From Microbacterium hydrocarbonoxydans (lineage in GTDB: Bacteria; Actinomycetota; Actinomycetes; Actinomycetales; Microbacteriaceae): DNA of 64,000 nt. Each line of letters begins with the position of its first letter. Position 1 is the stretch's first letter. Shown here piece by piece: positions 42,531 to 51,278 of this stretch. The DNA is taken from assembly GCF_900105205.1 (NCBI RefSeq), contig NZ_FNSQ01000005.1, positions 124,001 to 188,000 of the forward strand. Reading direction: 5' to 3'. The notes under the pieces were generated by a model, which saw nothing but the letters and a program-made list of their open reading frames with translations, made no database searches and was not told the DNA's origin. The translations under genes and the position numbers were made by a program.

Positions 42531-44957
42531 ATGCCACTGTCTGCCGTCGAGCTGCACCAGCGCGGCGTCGATGCGGCCAACTCCCGGAGGTTCGCTCAGG
42601 CGCGACGCGCGCTCACCGCGGCATCCACTCGCACCGAGGATGCCGACCTGCGGGCGCGCATCGACGGCACCATGGCATACGTCTTGGCCCAGACCGGCCA
42701 GCCTTCCGACGCCGAGGCGCTGTCGCGGGAGGCCCTGCGACGACCGGGGCTCAGCGCCGAGACGATCGCGCTCGTGCAGGGGCAGCTCGGCACCCTCCTC
42801 ATGCACGGCGGACGGCTCGACGAGGCGCTGGCACTGCTCACTGCCGCGATCGACGGTCTCGACGACGGCTCGATCGAACGGGCGAACTGCCTGATGAGCC
42901 GGTCGATCGTCGCCATGCAGCGCCACCGGCTCGACGACTGCACCACCGATCTGCAGCATGCGATCACCGCCTACGAGGCGCACGGCGCTGACGAGCCGCT
43001 CGCCGAGGCCCGCCACAACCTCGGCTACGCCGCACTGCTCGGCGGCGATCTCGTCACCGCTCTCGCGCTCATGACGCAGTCCCGGCCCATCCTCGCCGCG
43101 ACGAGCGACCTGGCCGCCGCGATCAGCGATCTCGACCGTGCAGAAGTGCTGCGCGACGCCGGTCTGACCACCGAAGCGGAGGAGCTGCTCGGCGCGGTGG
43201 CCGTGCAGTTCGGCGTGCAGCGGATGCGGCAGGCGCGCGGCGAAGCCGAGTTCCACCTTGCCCGGTCGCTGCTGAGGCATGACGTCGCGGCCGCCGAACG
43301 CGCAGCGGCGCGGGCATCCCGTCGCTTCGCCGCGCTCGGCAGCGAGGGGTGGGCCGCCCGCGCCGAAGCCGTGCGCCTCGAGGCCCGACTGCGCGCCCGC
43401 CCGAAGACGCCGCCCGTGGCTGAGGACTTCATGCGCACCGCCGCAGCGCTCACTCGGGGCGGCTTCCGCACCGAGGCTGCCGCACTGTCGTTGACGGCAC
43501 GACTGAGCGACGGCGGACGGATGCCGCGGCTCACCGCCGACGCCCCGACGCCGCTGCGACTGCGCGCCCAGGAGGTGCGCGCCGCCCGGGCCTTCGCGGC
43601 GGGCCGGGATGCCGAGGCCCGCCGCTTCGCTGCGGAAGGTCTCGACCTCCTCACCGCCTGGCAGCAGTCCTTCGGCGCGCTCGACCTGCAGGCGTCCGTG
43701 GCGATGCACGGCACCGAGCTGGTCTTCACTGGTCTCGCAGCGGCGGCCCGCTCGCGCGTCCCCGAGGTGCTGTTCGAGTGGTCGGAGCGCGCACGGCACC
43801 TGAGCCAGCAGGTCGCTCCGGTCCGCCCCCCGCACGACGCCGAGCTCTCGGCCGACCTGGCGGAGTTGCGGATGCTGCGTGCCGACCTCGCGGGCTCGGA
43901 CTGGACGACGGATGCCCGCGTGCGCGAGCTGCGCGACCGAGTGCGCGACCGCCAATGGTCGATGACCGGAGCGGGGGGCAGCCGTGAGCGCCTCGGCCTC
44001 GCCGAGACGCAGTCCCAGCTCCACGAGGACACCGCCGTCCTCGCCTACGTGTACACGCGCACGGCGCTGCTGTGCGTGGTCGTGACCCGCTCGACCGCAT
44101 CGATCGTGGAGCTGTCGTGGCCGCGCATCCAGTCGGCGCTCGACGGGCTCCGCGCCGACCTCGACGTCTCCGCCCTCACCCGCGGCGGTCCGATGGCGCA
44201 GGTCGTGGTGCGGTCGCTCGACGAGAGATTGCGCGTGCTGGACGAGGCGCTGCTGTCCCCGGCCGTCGCGGCGGCGGGCGGCGCGACGCGCTTCGCGGTG
44301 ACAGCGCCCGGCATCCTCGCCGGCATCCCCTGGGCGATGCTTCCCGGCATGACGGGCACGCCGTTCACCCTTGCGACGTCGGTGTCACGTTGGCTCGGCG
44401 ACACCACCCCGGCGCGCAGGACTCGCACCGCGGGGTTCGCCGCCGGACCCCGTGTGGCGCGGGCCGGCGAGGAGGTGCAGCGCGCAGCGGATGCCTGGAC
44501 CGGTGCGACAATCCTCGACGGCGAGGAAGCGCGCGTGTCGGAGGTCACCGGCCTCGCCGAGCGCGTCGACGTGCTGCACATCGCCGCACACGGACGCCAC
44601 GCGGTCGACAATCCCCTGTTCTCGGGGTTCGAACTGGTCGACGGCACGCTGTTCGGCTACGACGTCGACCTGATCTCCCGGGCGCCGGACACCGTGGTGC
44701 TGTCGGCCTGCGAGCTCGGCCGCTCCTCGGTGCGGTGGGGCGAGGAGGCGTTGGGCATGACCAGGGTCTGGCTGCACGCGGGCACCCGCTGCGTCATCGC
44801 GGCGCCGGTGGTGGTGGCGGATGACGTCGCCTGCGAACTCCTCGGCGCCGTGCACGCCGAGCTCGCGGCAGGCACCCTGCCCGCAGAAGCACTGGCCTCT
44901 GCAGCCGTGAGCACCGGCCTCACCGCGCCGTTCCAGTGCCACGGCAGCGGGCTCTGA
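42531..44957 (+). CDS. TPR-CHAT domain protein (caspase-like protease)
   Basis: An 808-residue protein. The N-terminal two thirds are helical repeats of TPR type (ALSREALRRPGLSAETIALVQGQLG; LDEALALLTAAIDGL). The C-terminal 250 residues are a CHAT domain with the catalytic dyad His687 in LHIAAHGRHA and Cys727 in VLSACELG, and the following GEEALGMTRVWLHAGTRCVIA core. CHAT domains are caspase/separase-clan cysteine proteases, used for example in Craspase-type immunity. The ATG at 42531 follows GGTGAG; upstream codons lie in a palindromic repeat. It probably works with the sigma factor, adaptor and subtilase encoded before it. Confidence 0.92.
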   Translation: MPLSAVELHQRGVDAANSRRFAQARRALTAASTRTEDADLRARIDGTMAYVLAQTGQPSDAEALSREALRRPGLSAETIALVQGQLGTLLMHGGRLDEALALLTAAIDGLDDGSIERANCLMSRSIVAMQRHRLDDCTTDLQHAITAYEAHGADEPLAEARHNLGYAALLGGDLVTALALMTQSRPILAATSDLAAAISDLDRAEVLRDAGLTTEAEELLGAVAVQFGVQRMRQARGEAEFHLARSLLRHDVAAAERAAARASRRFAALGSEGWAARAEAVRLEARLRARPKTPPVAEDFMRTAAALTRGGFRTEAAALSLTARLSDGGRMPRLTADAPTPLRLRAQEVRAARAFAAGRDAEARRFAAEGLDLLTAWQQSFGALDLQASVAMHGTELVFTGLAAAARSRVPEVLFEWSERARHLSQQVAPVRPPHDAELSADLAELRMLRADLAGSDWTTDARVRELRDRVRDRQWSMTGAGGSRERLGLAETQSQLHEDTAVLAYVYTRTALLCVVVTRSTASIVELSWPRIQSALDGLRADLDVSALTRGGPMAQVVVRSLDERLRVLDEALLSPAVAAAGGATRFAVTAPGILAGIPWAMLPGMTGTPFTLATSVSRWLGDTTPARRTRTAGFAAGPRVARAGEEVQRAADAWTGATILDGEEARVSEVTGLAERVDVLHIAAHGRHAVDNPLFSGFELVDGTLFGYDVDLISRAPDTVVLSACELGRSSVRWGEEALGMTRVWLHAGTRCVIAAPVVVADDVACELLGAVHAELAAGTLPAEALASAAVSTGLTAPFQCHGSGL

Positions 44958-44998
44958 ACCAGAGTGCCGGAGCAGGTACAGCACTGTGAAGCGAAGAG

Positions 44999-45646
44999 TC
45001 AGGGCTCGGTGGGTGATGTGGCGTAGACCGCGGCCTGAGTGCGGCGTTCCATGCCCAGCTTGGCGAGGAGGCTGGAGACGTAGTTCTTCACCGTCTTCTC
45101 GGCGAGACCGAGGCGATCCCCGATCTGCCTGTTGGTCATGCCGTCGCCGATGCAGGTCAGTACCTGCCGTTCACGCAGAGTCAGGTCCGTTGCGGGGAAC
45201 CTGCTGTCAGCGTTCGGCTGCGCGGGCGCCGCGGACATCGCCTGCACGACGCGGTCGGCGACGTGGCGGGACACCAGTGATTCGCCTCGGGCGGTGCGCC
45301 GGATCGCATCCGCGAGGTTGCGCCCGCGGATGTTCTTGAGCTCGTACCCGGACGCACCAGCCAACACCGCGGCCACACTGGCTTCGTCGTCGTCGTGGGC
45401 GGTGAGCATGAGGCAGCGGATCCGGGGTTGGGCCGAGCGGATGGCGCGGCAGAGCTGAATTCCGTCGCCGTCCGGAAGGCGCAGATCCAGGACCACGACG
45501 TCGGGCGATGTCGCGGGGATGCGCGCCAGCGCGTCTCGGACGGTGCCCGCTTCGCCGACGACGCTGAGGTCGGGCTGTACCTCGAGGAGAGCCGCGACGC
45601 CGTGCCGGACGATCTCATGGTCGTCGACGAGGAACACGCGAGTCAT
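44999..45646 (-). CDS. devR: DevR/DosR-like response regulator
   Basis: A 215-residue LuxR-type regulator. The receiver has phosphoacceptor Asp54 in VVLDLRLPDG and Lys in GYELKNI. The DNA-binding end includes LAEKTVKNYVSSLLAKLGMERRTQAAVYAT, nearly the same as I recall for mycobacterial DosR, whose recognition helix contacts the GGGAC half-sites. The kinase gene overlaps its start by 4 bases. Such boxes are seen at 48081-48094 and, weaker, at 47255-47269. It is the likely activator of the universal stress protein and the SipW-type locus downstream. Confidence 0.9.
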   Translation of the reverse strand: MTRVFLVDDHEIVRHGVAALLEVQPDLSVVGEAGTVRDALARIPATSPDVVVLDLRLPDGDGIQLCRAIRSAQPRIRCLMLTAHDDDEASVAAVLAGASGYELKNIRGRNLADAIRRTARGESLVSRHVADRVVQAMSAAPAQPNADSRFPATDLTLRERQVLTCIGDGMTNRQIGDRLGLAEKTVKNYVSSLLAKLGMERRTQAAVYATSPTEP

Positions 45647-47208
45647 ACCCTGCTCCTCTCCTCGACGAGCCGCGCCCGCCAGATCGCCCGCGTTCCTCCT
45701 TCTTCCGCGCAGCCGAGAGTGAAGTCGCCTCCGCGCCGTCGAGCACGGTCAGTGAGATTGCCCGTGCCGCTGCGGCGTACGGCATCCGGCGACACTCCGA
45801 CGCCGTCGTCGGTCACCACCACTTCCACCGAGCGCTGATCGACGCTGACCGTCACCGTCGTCACGTCGGAACCGGCATGCCGGGCGACGTTTGCGAGGCA
45901 TTCCCGGACGACGGCGATGACGTCGTCTGCCACGGTGCCGGTCAGCATCAGGTCCACCGGGCCGCGGAAGGTGAGCTGCGGGCTCACGCGCAGCGAATCG
46001 CTCATCTCGCTCACCACATCGAGAATGCGGTGCCGCGCCGACCCGGTGGATGCGCGCCGTCGAGAGGTCAGCGCGAACACCGCGGTGCGGATCTCGTCGA
46101 TCGCCCCGTCGATGGCGTCGACCTGTTCGATGAGGGCGCCCTCCGCCTGCGGAAAGCGGGCGGCTATCGCCTGGAGCGACAGCCCGGTGCCGAAGAGGCG
46201 CTGGATGACGTGGTCGTGCAGATCGCGAGCGATCCGACTGCGCTCCTCGGCCAGCTCCACTCGGTGCCGGTCGCCGCGGGCTCGGATGAGTTCGATCGCC
46301 AGCCCGACCTGGGTGGCGAACTCGGCGGCCATGTCGACGTCGTCGGCGGTGAATGAAGGGGTCCCGCGGGATCGCGAGAGCGCGAGCGCGCAGATCGACT
46401 CGCCGGCGACCACGACGGGCAGCACCATGCTGGGCCCCATCTCGGCTTCCACTGAGATCGAAGCCGTGCCTGCGGGAGACAGAACCACGCGTCCGCTGCG
46501 CAGCGCGCGGTCGACGAGACTGCCGCGACGCTCGTACCGACGCCCCTCGAATCGCTCCGCGCCGCTGCCGCGTGCGGTGTGGATGAGCAGCAGGTCAGAG
46601 TCCGGGTCGGGGACCACGACGCTGATGACGGCAGCGGCGACCACAGTGCCCACACGAGCGAGGACCACGCCGACGGCGTCGGAGACATCCTCAGACAACA
46701 GTGCCGATGACACCTCGGTCAGCGCCGTGCTCCAGCGGAGCTGACGTCGGAGCTCCTCGTAAAGCCGACTGTTCTCCAGCGCCACCGCGGCCGTTCCCGC
46801 CAGCGCGACGATCATCTCCTCGTCGTCGGGTGTGAAGGGTGCGGCGGAACTCCCCGTCAGGTAAAGCGCTCCATACGCCTCACCGTGGGAGCGAAGGGGA
46901 ACGGCAAGGAACTCGGGAACGTCGTCCGCAGAGATGCCGGCGCGTCGATGCTCCCGCTCGACCCCCGTGAGCGGCGTCAGATCGGAACTGTCCAAGTCAG
47001 CCAGCGGGCCGCGTGAGGCGGAGCCTGCGACGTGTGTGACGCGGTCCGCGAGCCCCCGTCGACGATCGAACAGGACGATTGCACCGTCGAGAGCGTCGAG
47101 AAGGGACACCGCGGCGTCGACCGTTCGTCGCAGAACAACATCGACGTCCAAGGACTCCATGACGGCGCGATGTGCCTCGAGCAGTCTTCGCAGACGATTC
47201 TCCGACAC
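45643..47208 (-). CDS. devS: GAF-domain sensor histidine kinase (DevS/DosS-like)
   Basis: A 521-residue soluble kinase: two GAF domains (about 20-150 and 165-305), then the HisKA_3 segment RSRIARDLHDHVIQRLFGTGLSLQ with the phosphoacceptor His near 333, and an HATPase ending DDGVGVSPDAVRRSGTGNL. Layout and the DLHDHVIQRLF motif match DevS/DosT of mycobacteria, haem-based hypoxia/NO sensors. In the first GAF the residues before FLAVPLR are ADDVPE, without the His I would expect as haem ligand, so haem binding is doubtful. It is transcribed divergently from a universal stress protein gene and before devR. Confidence 0.88.
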   Translation of the reverse strand: MSENRLRRLLEAHRAVMESLDVDVVLRRTVDAAVSLLDALDGAIVLFDRRRGLADRVTHVAGSASRGPLADLDSSDLTPLTGVEREHRRAGISADDVPEFLAVPLRSHGEAYGALYLTGSSAAPFTPDDEEMIVALAGTAAVALENSRLYEELRRQLRWSTALTEVSSALLSEDVSDAVGVVLARVGTVVAAAVISVVVPDPDSDLLLIHTARGSGAERFEGRRYERRGSLVDRALRSGRVVLSPAGTASISVEAEMGPSMVLPVVVAGESICALALSRSRGTPSFTADDVDMAAEFATQVGLAIELIRARGDRHRVELAEERSRIARDLHDHVIQRLFGTGLSLQAIAARFPQAEGALIEQVDAIDGAIDEIRTAVFALTSRRRASTGSARHRILDVVSEMSDSLRVSPQLTFRGPVDLMLTGTVADDVIAVVRECLANVARHAGSDVTTVTVSVDQRSVEVVVTDDGVGVSPDAVRRSGTGNLTDRARRRGGDFTLGCAEEGGTRAIWRARLVEERSRV

Positions 47209-47254
47209 TCTTCCTCACCCCCTCGTGTAGCGAGGACCATACCGGAGGGACGGT

Positions 47255-47269
47255 GGGACCTTCGACCCT
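47255..47269. promoter_or_regulatory. Imperfect DevR/DosR-type box
   Basis: GGGACCTTCGACCCT lies in the 98-base gap between the divergent kinase and universal stress protein genes, followed by TTGACA at 47271. It matches the palindromic GGGACTWWAGTCCC consensus at 11 of 14 positions. Confidence 0.5.
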
Positions 47270-47306
47270 GTTGACAACGGCGCCTGCACGCGAGAGTGAA
47301 GAGATC

Positions 47307-48074
47307 ATGAGCAGAGCGAAATCCCGGTCCCGCCGAATCGTGGGGATCGATGGGACCGCCACGGCCGAGACCGCGCTGCGGTGGGCTGCACGCCGCAGCA
47401 CGGACGACGGCGCGCCACTCCTTCTCGCACACGTCGGTCCCTTCCTGGGCCAGTCGGACGCATCCGTCCTGGAAGACGCGCGGGCGATCATCGGTGCCGA
47501 GCATGCCGGCCTCGCGGTCGAGTCGCGGGATCTTCGCAGCCCCGTCTGGAAGGCGCTCAGCGAGATCGCGGATCCCGATGACGTGATCGTGATCGGCGCT
47601 GACACGGCGGGGCTCGGGCGGAGCCGGGTGAGCGGTGCGTTGAGTGTTCAGCTGGCCATCAGGTCACAGTGCGCCGTCGCGGTGATTCCCGACATGGATC
47701 TGAGCTTCCGTCGGGGCGTCGTCGCCGGAATCGGGACCGCCAACACCGCTCGCCGGGTGGCCGAGGCCGCATATGTCGAAGCGCGTGACCGCGACGCGCC
47801 CCTCACGCTGATCCATGGAGGCTGCATCGACCACTGCACCGACGGACTCGATGCCGCCGAGCGAGCGCTCCTGGCGATCGACCCGACCATCAGTATCCGA
47901 CGGCGCGTGCTGTCGACGTCGGCCGCAGACGCTCTGCTCGATGCCTCGCTCGACAAGGAGCTCCTCGTTCTCGGCCGGGGGTCGCGGAGCGCATCCGGGA
48001 CTCCGATCGGCGCCGTCACGCACACCGTGCTCATGAACGCCACATCTCCCGTGCTGTTTCTGCCACCGGGCTGA
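47307..48074 (+). CDS. Universal stress protein (tandem USP domains)
   Basis: A 255-residue protein with two USP-like halves. The first begins RRIVGIDGTATAETALRWAARRS, with DDVIVIGADTAGLGRSRVSGALSVQLAIRSQCAVAVIP; the second ends LLVLGRGSRSASGTPIGAVTHTVLMNATSPVLFLPPG. The ATP-binding G-2x-G-9x-G(S/T) motif is only partly kept. USP genes are standard members of DevR/DosR regulons. Start ATG at 47307; the box at 47255-47269 is 37 bases before it. Confidence 0.85.
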   Translation: MSRAKSRSRRIVGIDGTATAETALRWAARRSTDDGAPLLLAHVGPFLGQSDASVLEDARAIIGAEHAGLAVESRDLRSPVWKALSEIADPDDVIVIGADTAGLGRSRVSGALSVQLAIRSQCAVAVIPDMDLSFRRGVVAGIGTANTARRVAEAAYVEARDRDAPLTLIHGGCIDHCTDGLDAAERALLAIDPTISIRRRVLSTSAADALLDASLDKELLVLGRGSRSASGTPIGAVTHTVLMNATSPVLFLPPG

Positions 48075-48080
48075 ACCCAT

Positions 48081-48094
48081 GGGACTTTGGTCCC
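48081..48094. promoter_or_regulatory. Near-consensus DevR/DosR box
   Basis: GGGACTTTGGTCCC matches the DosR core GGGACTWWAGTCCC at 13 of 14 positions. It lies 7 bases after the stress-protein stop and 123 bases before the start of the SipW-type secreted protein gene. Confidence 0.7.
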
Positions 48095-48216
48095 TACTGC
48101 TCCGCCGACAGCCGTTCTACCGTGAAACATCGAGCATTGCGGTTCGCCGCGCTCCGGCGGCACGTTCGCGTCGCTTCTCCTTCTCCCCAGCCCCACTTCC
48201 TTCGAAGGGTTCCTCC

Positions 48217-48831
48217 ATGCCGTCTTACTCCCGCCGCAACCGTGCCATCGCCGCTCTCGTCATCCCCGTCTCCGTCCTCCTCGCCGGCGGACTCGTCTGG
48301 CAGAGCTCGTACGCTGCCTTCTCCGCTCGCACCGAGAACTCGGGCAACTCCTGGAGCACCGGTCGCGTGACCCTGACCGATGACGACCGGGGCGCAGCAG
48401 CCCTCACCGTCGAGAACATGGTCCCGGGCGACCGCGGCGAGAAGTGCGTCGTCGTCACGTCGAGCTCGAACGTCCCCGGCGAGGTACGCACCTATGTCGA
48501 GGATCTGCTCAAGGACCGCGGCCTCGAGAACCACATCCTCATCTCGATGGAGAAGGGCACGGGCGGGTCCTTCAACGACTGCACCGGCTTCACCCCCGAC
48601 CCGGGTGCAGCTCCCCTCACCGGCACGCTCGCGCAGCTCGCCGCTGCCGACACTGACTGGGCGACGGGCGCCAACGGCTGGACGACCACCGGCACCGCCG
48701 GTGAGTCCATGACCTACCGCGCCCAGTGGTCTTTCGACACCACCGGCATGACGCAGGCCGAGATCGATGCCCTGCAGGGCGCGCGCGTGGGACTCGACGT
48801 CGTCTGGGAGCTCCAGACCACCGATAACTGA
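48217..48831 (+). CDS. Secreted protein with SipW-type signal peptide (TasA/camelysin-like)
   Basis: A 204-residue secreted protein. The basic start MPSYSRRNRA and hydrophobic core lead to SSYAAFSARTENSGNSWSTG, the SipW-dependent signal peptide pattern found in TasA, camelysin and related fibre proteins. The mature part is a beta-rich domain of about 165 residues with two cysteines. The ATG at 48217 follows AAGGG; an upstream ATG at 48079 would start within the DevR box. The next gene encodes a signal peptidase carrying the same YAAFSART sequence. Confidence 0.85.
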   Translation: MPSYSRRNRAIAALVIPVSVLLAGGLVWQSSYAAFSARTENSGNSWSTGRVTLTDDDRGAAALTVENMVPGDRGEKCVVVTSSSNVPGEVRTYVEDLLKDRGLENHILISMEKGTGGSFNDCTGFTPDPGAAPLTGTLAQLAAADTDWATGANGWTTTGTAGESMTYRAQWSFDTTGMTQAEIDALQGARVGLDVVWELQTTDN

Positions 48832-48868
48832 TCCGCCACTTCACAGGAGCTGCGCCGCGAGGCGAACC

Positions 48869-50176
48869 ATGACCACCACCCTCCCCCCGAAGGACGCCGA
48901 CGCGTCTGTTCAGGAGCACCCCACTCCTGAACCGTCGTCCGGTGCCTTCGGGCGGGACGGCTGGATCAGGTTCGCACTGCTGCTCGTCTCCCGCGGATAC
49001 CTCGCCGTCATGGCGACACTCGCCATCATCGCCCTGCTGCCGATCCTGCTCGGCTGGCGCCCCATGATCATCCTCAGCGGATCCATGGAGCCGACCATCT
49101 CCGTGGGCGACGTCGTCCTCATCTCTGACGTCCCGACCGGACAGACCTACGGCGACGGGATGGTGGTCGCGTTCGAGACCGTCACCGTCGATGACGAGCC
49201 CATCATCAAGATGCACCGCATCGTCGAGACCCGCGAAGACGGGTTCGTCACACAGGGCGACGCGAACGCAGATCGCGACTCGGGCACTCTCACCGAAAGC
49301 GAGATCCAGGGCGCCGGCCGACTGCTCGTCCCCTTCATCGGACTGCCGCTCTATTGGATGGGACGGGACCCGCTGGCTCTGGCGGCGTGGATGCTCGGCG
49401 CCCTCGTGGCCGTCGGACTCGCACTGCCGACGCCCTCGCGCGCACGGCGCTCCGAGCAGGTCGTGATCGCCGCCCTCGCTGCTGCCGCGATCGTCGCGGG
49501 AGCGGCTTCCCCGTCCGCGCACGCCTATGCCGCGTTCAGTGCGCGCACCACCACCTCGGCGACCTGGGGCGCGGCCGCGCTCCCGCCCATCGCCATCGGA
49601 CGCGCGGAGCCATTCTCACTCCTGGCCGCCACGTCGCTCTCCGACGGCCTATTCACCTTCACCGACATCAGCGGCAGCATCGGCACAGCCCCCGGCACCA
49701 CGATCTCGAACTTCAGCGTCCTCGACCGGTACGGATCACTGGAGCGCAATACAAGCGTCGCACGCGTGGCCATGGCCGACGCGCGCACGCTCGCCACTGC
49801 GCTGGAAGCGCGACCCGCGACACCGCGCACCGGAACACTCACCGGCCGCGTGACCCCCGGCACATACTCGTGGAACACGCTCAGCGCCTCCGGCACCATC
49901 ACGCTCGATGCCGCGGGAGACCCGAGCGCACGATTCGTCTTCATCGCCAACAGCCTGACCATCGCGAACAACACCAACATCGTCCTCGCGAACGGCGCGA
50001 CGGCCACCAACGTGTACTGGCGTATTCGCGGCGGAGCAACCCTGAACACCAGCACGCTGCGCGGCACACTGCTCGCAGACAGTGCGATCACCGCCAACAC
50101 CGCGACCGTTTTCGGCCGACTCATCTCCTTCAACGGATCGATCAGCGCCAACCGGTACACGATCAGCCAGCCGTAA
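48869..50176 (+). CDS. ER-type signal peptidase I fused to a secreted ice-binding-like (DUF3494) domain
   Basis: A 435-residue fusion. Residues 40-62 are a membrane anchor; ILSGSMEPTI holds catalytic Ser72; KMHRIVE gives His116, replacing the Lys of bacterial type I enzymes as in SipW/ER-type peptidases; TQGDANADRD (129-138) is the last conserved box. A second helix is at 168-186. Then RRSEQVVIAALAAAAIVAG and AHAYAAFSART (about 193-227) form a complete SipW-type signal sequence within the chain. The rest (about 236-435; SGTITLDAAGDPSARFVFIA, NVYWRIRGGATLNTSTLRG) is a DUF3494 beta-helix as in ice-binding-like adhesins. The enzyme may cut its own C-terminal domain free and process the upstream protein. 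Confidence 0.88.
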   Translation: MTTTLPPKDADASVQEHPTPEPSSGAFGRDGWIRFALLLVSRGYLAVMATLAIIALLPILLGWRPMIILSGSMEPTISVGDVVLISDVPTGQTYGDGMVVAFETVTVDDEPIIKMHRIVETREDGFVTQGDANADRDSGTLTESEIQGAGRLLVPFIGLPLYWMGRDPLALAAWMLGALVAVGLALPTPSRARRSEQVVIAALAAAAIVAGAASPSAHAYAAFSARTTTSATWGAAALPPIAIGRAEPFSLLAATSLSDGLFTFTDISGSIGTAPGTTISNFSVLDRYGSLERNTSVARVAMADARTLATALEARPATPRTGTLTGRVTPGTYSWNTLSASGTITLDAAGDPSARFVFIANSLTIANNTNIVLANGATATNVYWRIRGGATLNTSTLRGTLLADSAITANTATVFGRLISFNGSISANRYTISQP

Positions 50177-50422
50177 AGATCACGCCTGGCGACGCCAGGG
50201 AGAGGAGATGCCACTCGCGCATACCGTGGAGGCGCTCACGCTGCGATCGCGTGGACCTCATCCCCAGGAAGGATCAGCGGCCCGCCGGGTGGCTTGTTGT
50301 TTGGGAAGCGCGCATCCCCTTGCTCCGAATGGGAGGTCGCGCCGAGGGTTCGTTGATGAACGACGCCTAATCGGATTCCCCTGGGGTCCGGGTGGACCGA
50401 GGGGATCTCTATCGGTTTGCAG
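50177..50422 (-). terminator. Intergenic region with a stem-loop at 50374-50406
   Basis: No gene is seen in these 246 bases between convergent genes. The imperfect palindrome 50374-50389 with 50392-50406 (GATTCCCCTGGGGTCC with TGGACCGAGGGGATC) probably ends the zinc-finger gene on the minus strand. A tail of the fusion-gene transcript must also end here. Confidence 0.5.
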
Positions 50423-50752
50423 CTACGCGGCTTCGGCATGATTCTGACAATCGATGCAGGCGGAGGCGTGGGGGACGACTTCGAGGCGTGCGGGCGGGAT
50501 CTGTGCACCGCATCGTGCGCACCGGCCGTAGGTGCCGGCGTCCAGCCGGTCGAGGGCTGCGCTGATCTGGTGGATCGTGATGCGATGTGCCGCTGCCGTC
50601 TGGTAGGCGACGGGGTCGATGGTCGGAAGGGCGCGCGGCTCCAGGGCGTCCAGGAGCGTCTGACGCTCGAGGAGGCGCTGCTCCAAGTGCTTCCTGATGT
50701 TCGCAGTGTCGGAGGTGGTGACCGAGACTTGCGGGGTGGTGTGGGTCGTCAT
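50423..50752 (-). CDS. DksA/TraR-type C4 zinc-finger protein (second paralogue)
   Basis: A 109-residue protein: a helical N-terminal part (NIRKHLEQRLLERQTLLDALE and HRITIHQISAALDRLDAGTYG) and a C4 finger with Cys78, Cys81, Cys99 and Cys102 in CARCGAQIPPARLEVVP. It is a paralogue of the protein at 1498-1848 (shared TYG-C-x-x-CG and ARLEV). Start ATG follows GAGGAG. Single gene, in a region of small genes with somewhat lower GC. RNA polymerase binding is inferred only from the family. Confidence 0.82.
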   Translation of the reverse strand: MTTHTTPQVSVTTSDTANIRKHLEQRLLERQTLLDALEPRALPTIDPVAYQTAAAHRITIHQISAALDRLDAGTYGRCARCGAQIPPARLEVVPHASACIDCQNHAEAA

Positions 50753-51278
50753 GAGTGCTCCTCTGGGTACAAAAAAAGCGCCGCTGTTGCGACGCGCTGG
50801 ATGACCGAATAGCCCTGAAGGGTCTATGGCGAAGCAGCGCGGAGAGCGGACCGGAAGAGCAGGCCGCCGCCGCTGCTTCGACGGGGCGGAAGAACCTCGT
50901 GCCGCGCGCCCGCAAAGCCGACCACGCTCGTCACCACAGAAGCGTCCACAAGACGCTCCGAGTGAGTGCGGTCAAAGACGGTGATCATGGCCCTCACCAT
51001 AGCCTCACCTACAGAAAAAGCAAGTCGCCATCACGCACAGGACAGCCGGTTGCATTAACCCCGGTCCTGGCTATGGTGAGGGCATGGTAGCCAGCACCTT
51101 CTGTCGCGATTCTCTCGCAGAGTCGGCTGCTGCTTTCCTTCTCGCGGTGCCGTTTCCGTTCGTGGACGCGCGGTGGTTTCTACGCGTTCGACGAGCTCCG
51201 CCGGAAAACGAGTAACCCTCTTCACTGTGCGCGATATGTGTCTTTTCGTCGCGCTCCAGACCGGATCTAAGGAAAGCC
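50753..51278. other. Gene-free region with a long-range inverted repeat
   Basis: No convincing gene in 526 bases. CCCTCACCATAGCC (50991-51004) and its exact complement (51069-51082) flank 64 bases that include an A-rich GAAAAAGCAAG stretch and TTGCATTAACC. Lower GC and symmetry suggest regulatory DNA or the scar of a lost element. The small gene start at 51279 lies downstream. Confidence 0.45.

Noticed and set aside
48079..48216. Upstream start at 48079 for the SipW-type secreted protein
   Set aside because: It would start inside the DevR box and add 46 residues before a proper signal peptide; the ATG at 48217 has a ribosome site.
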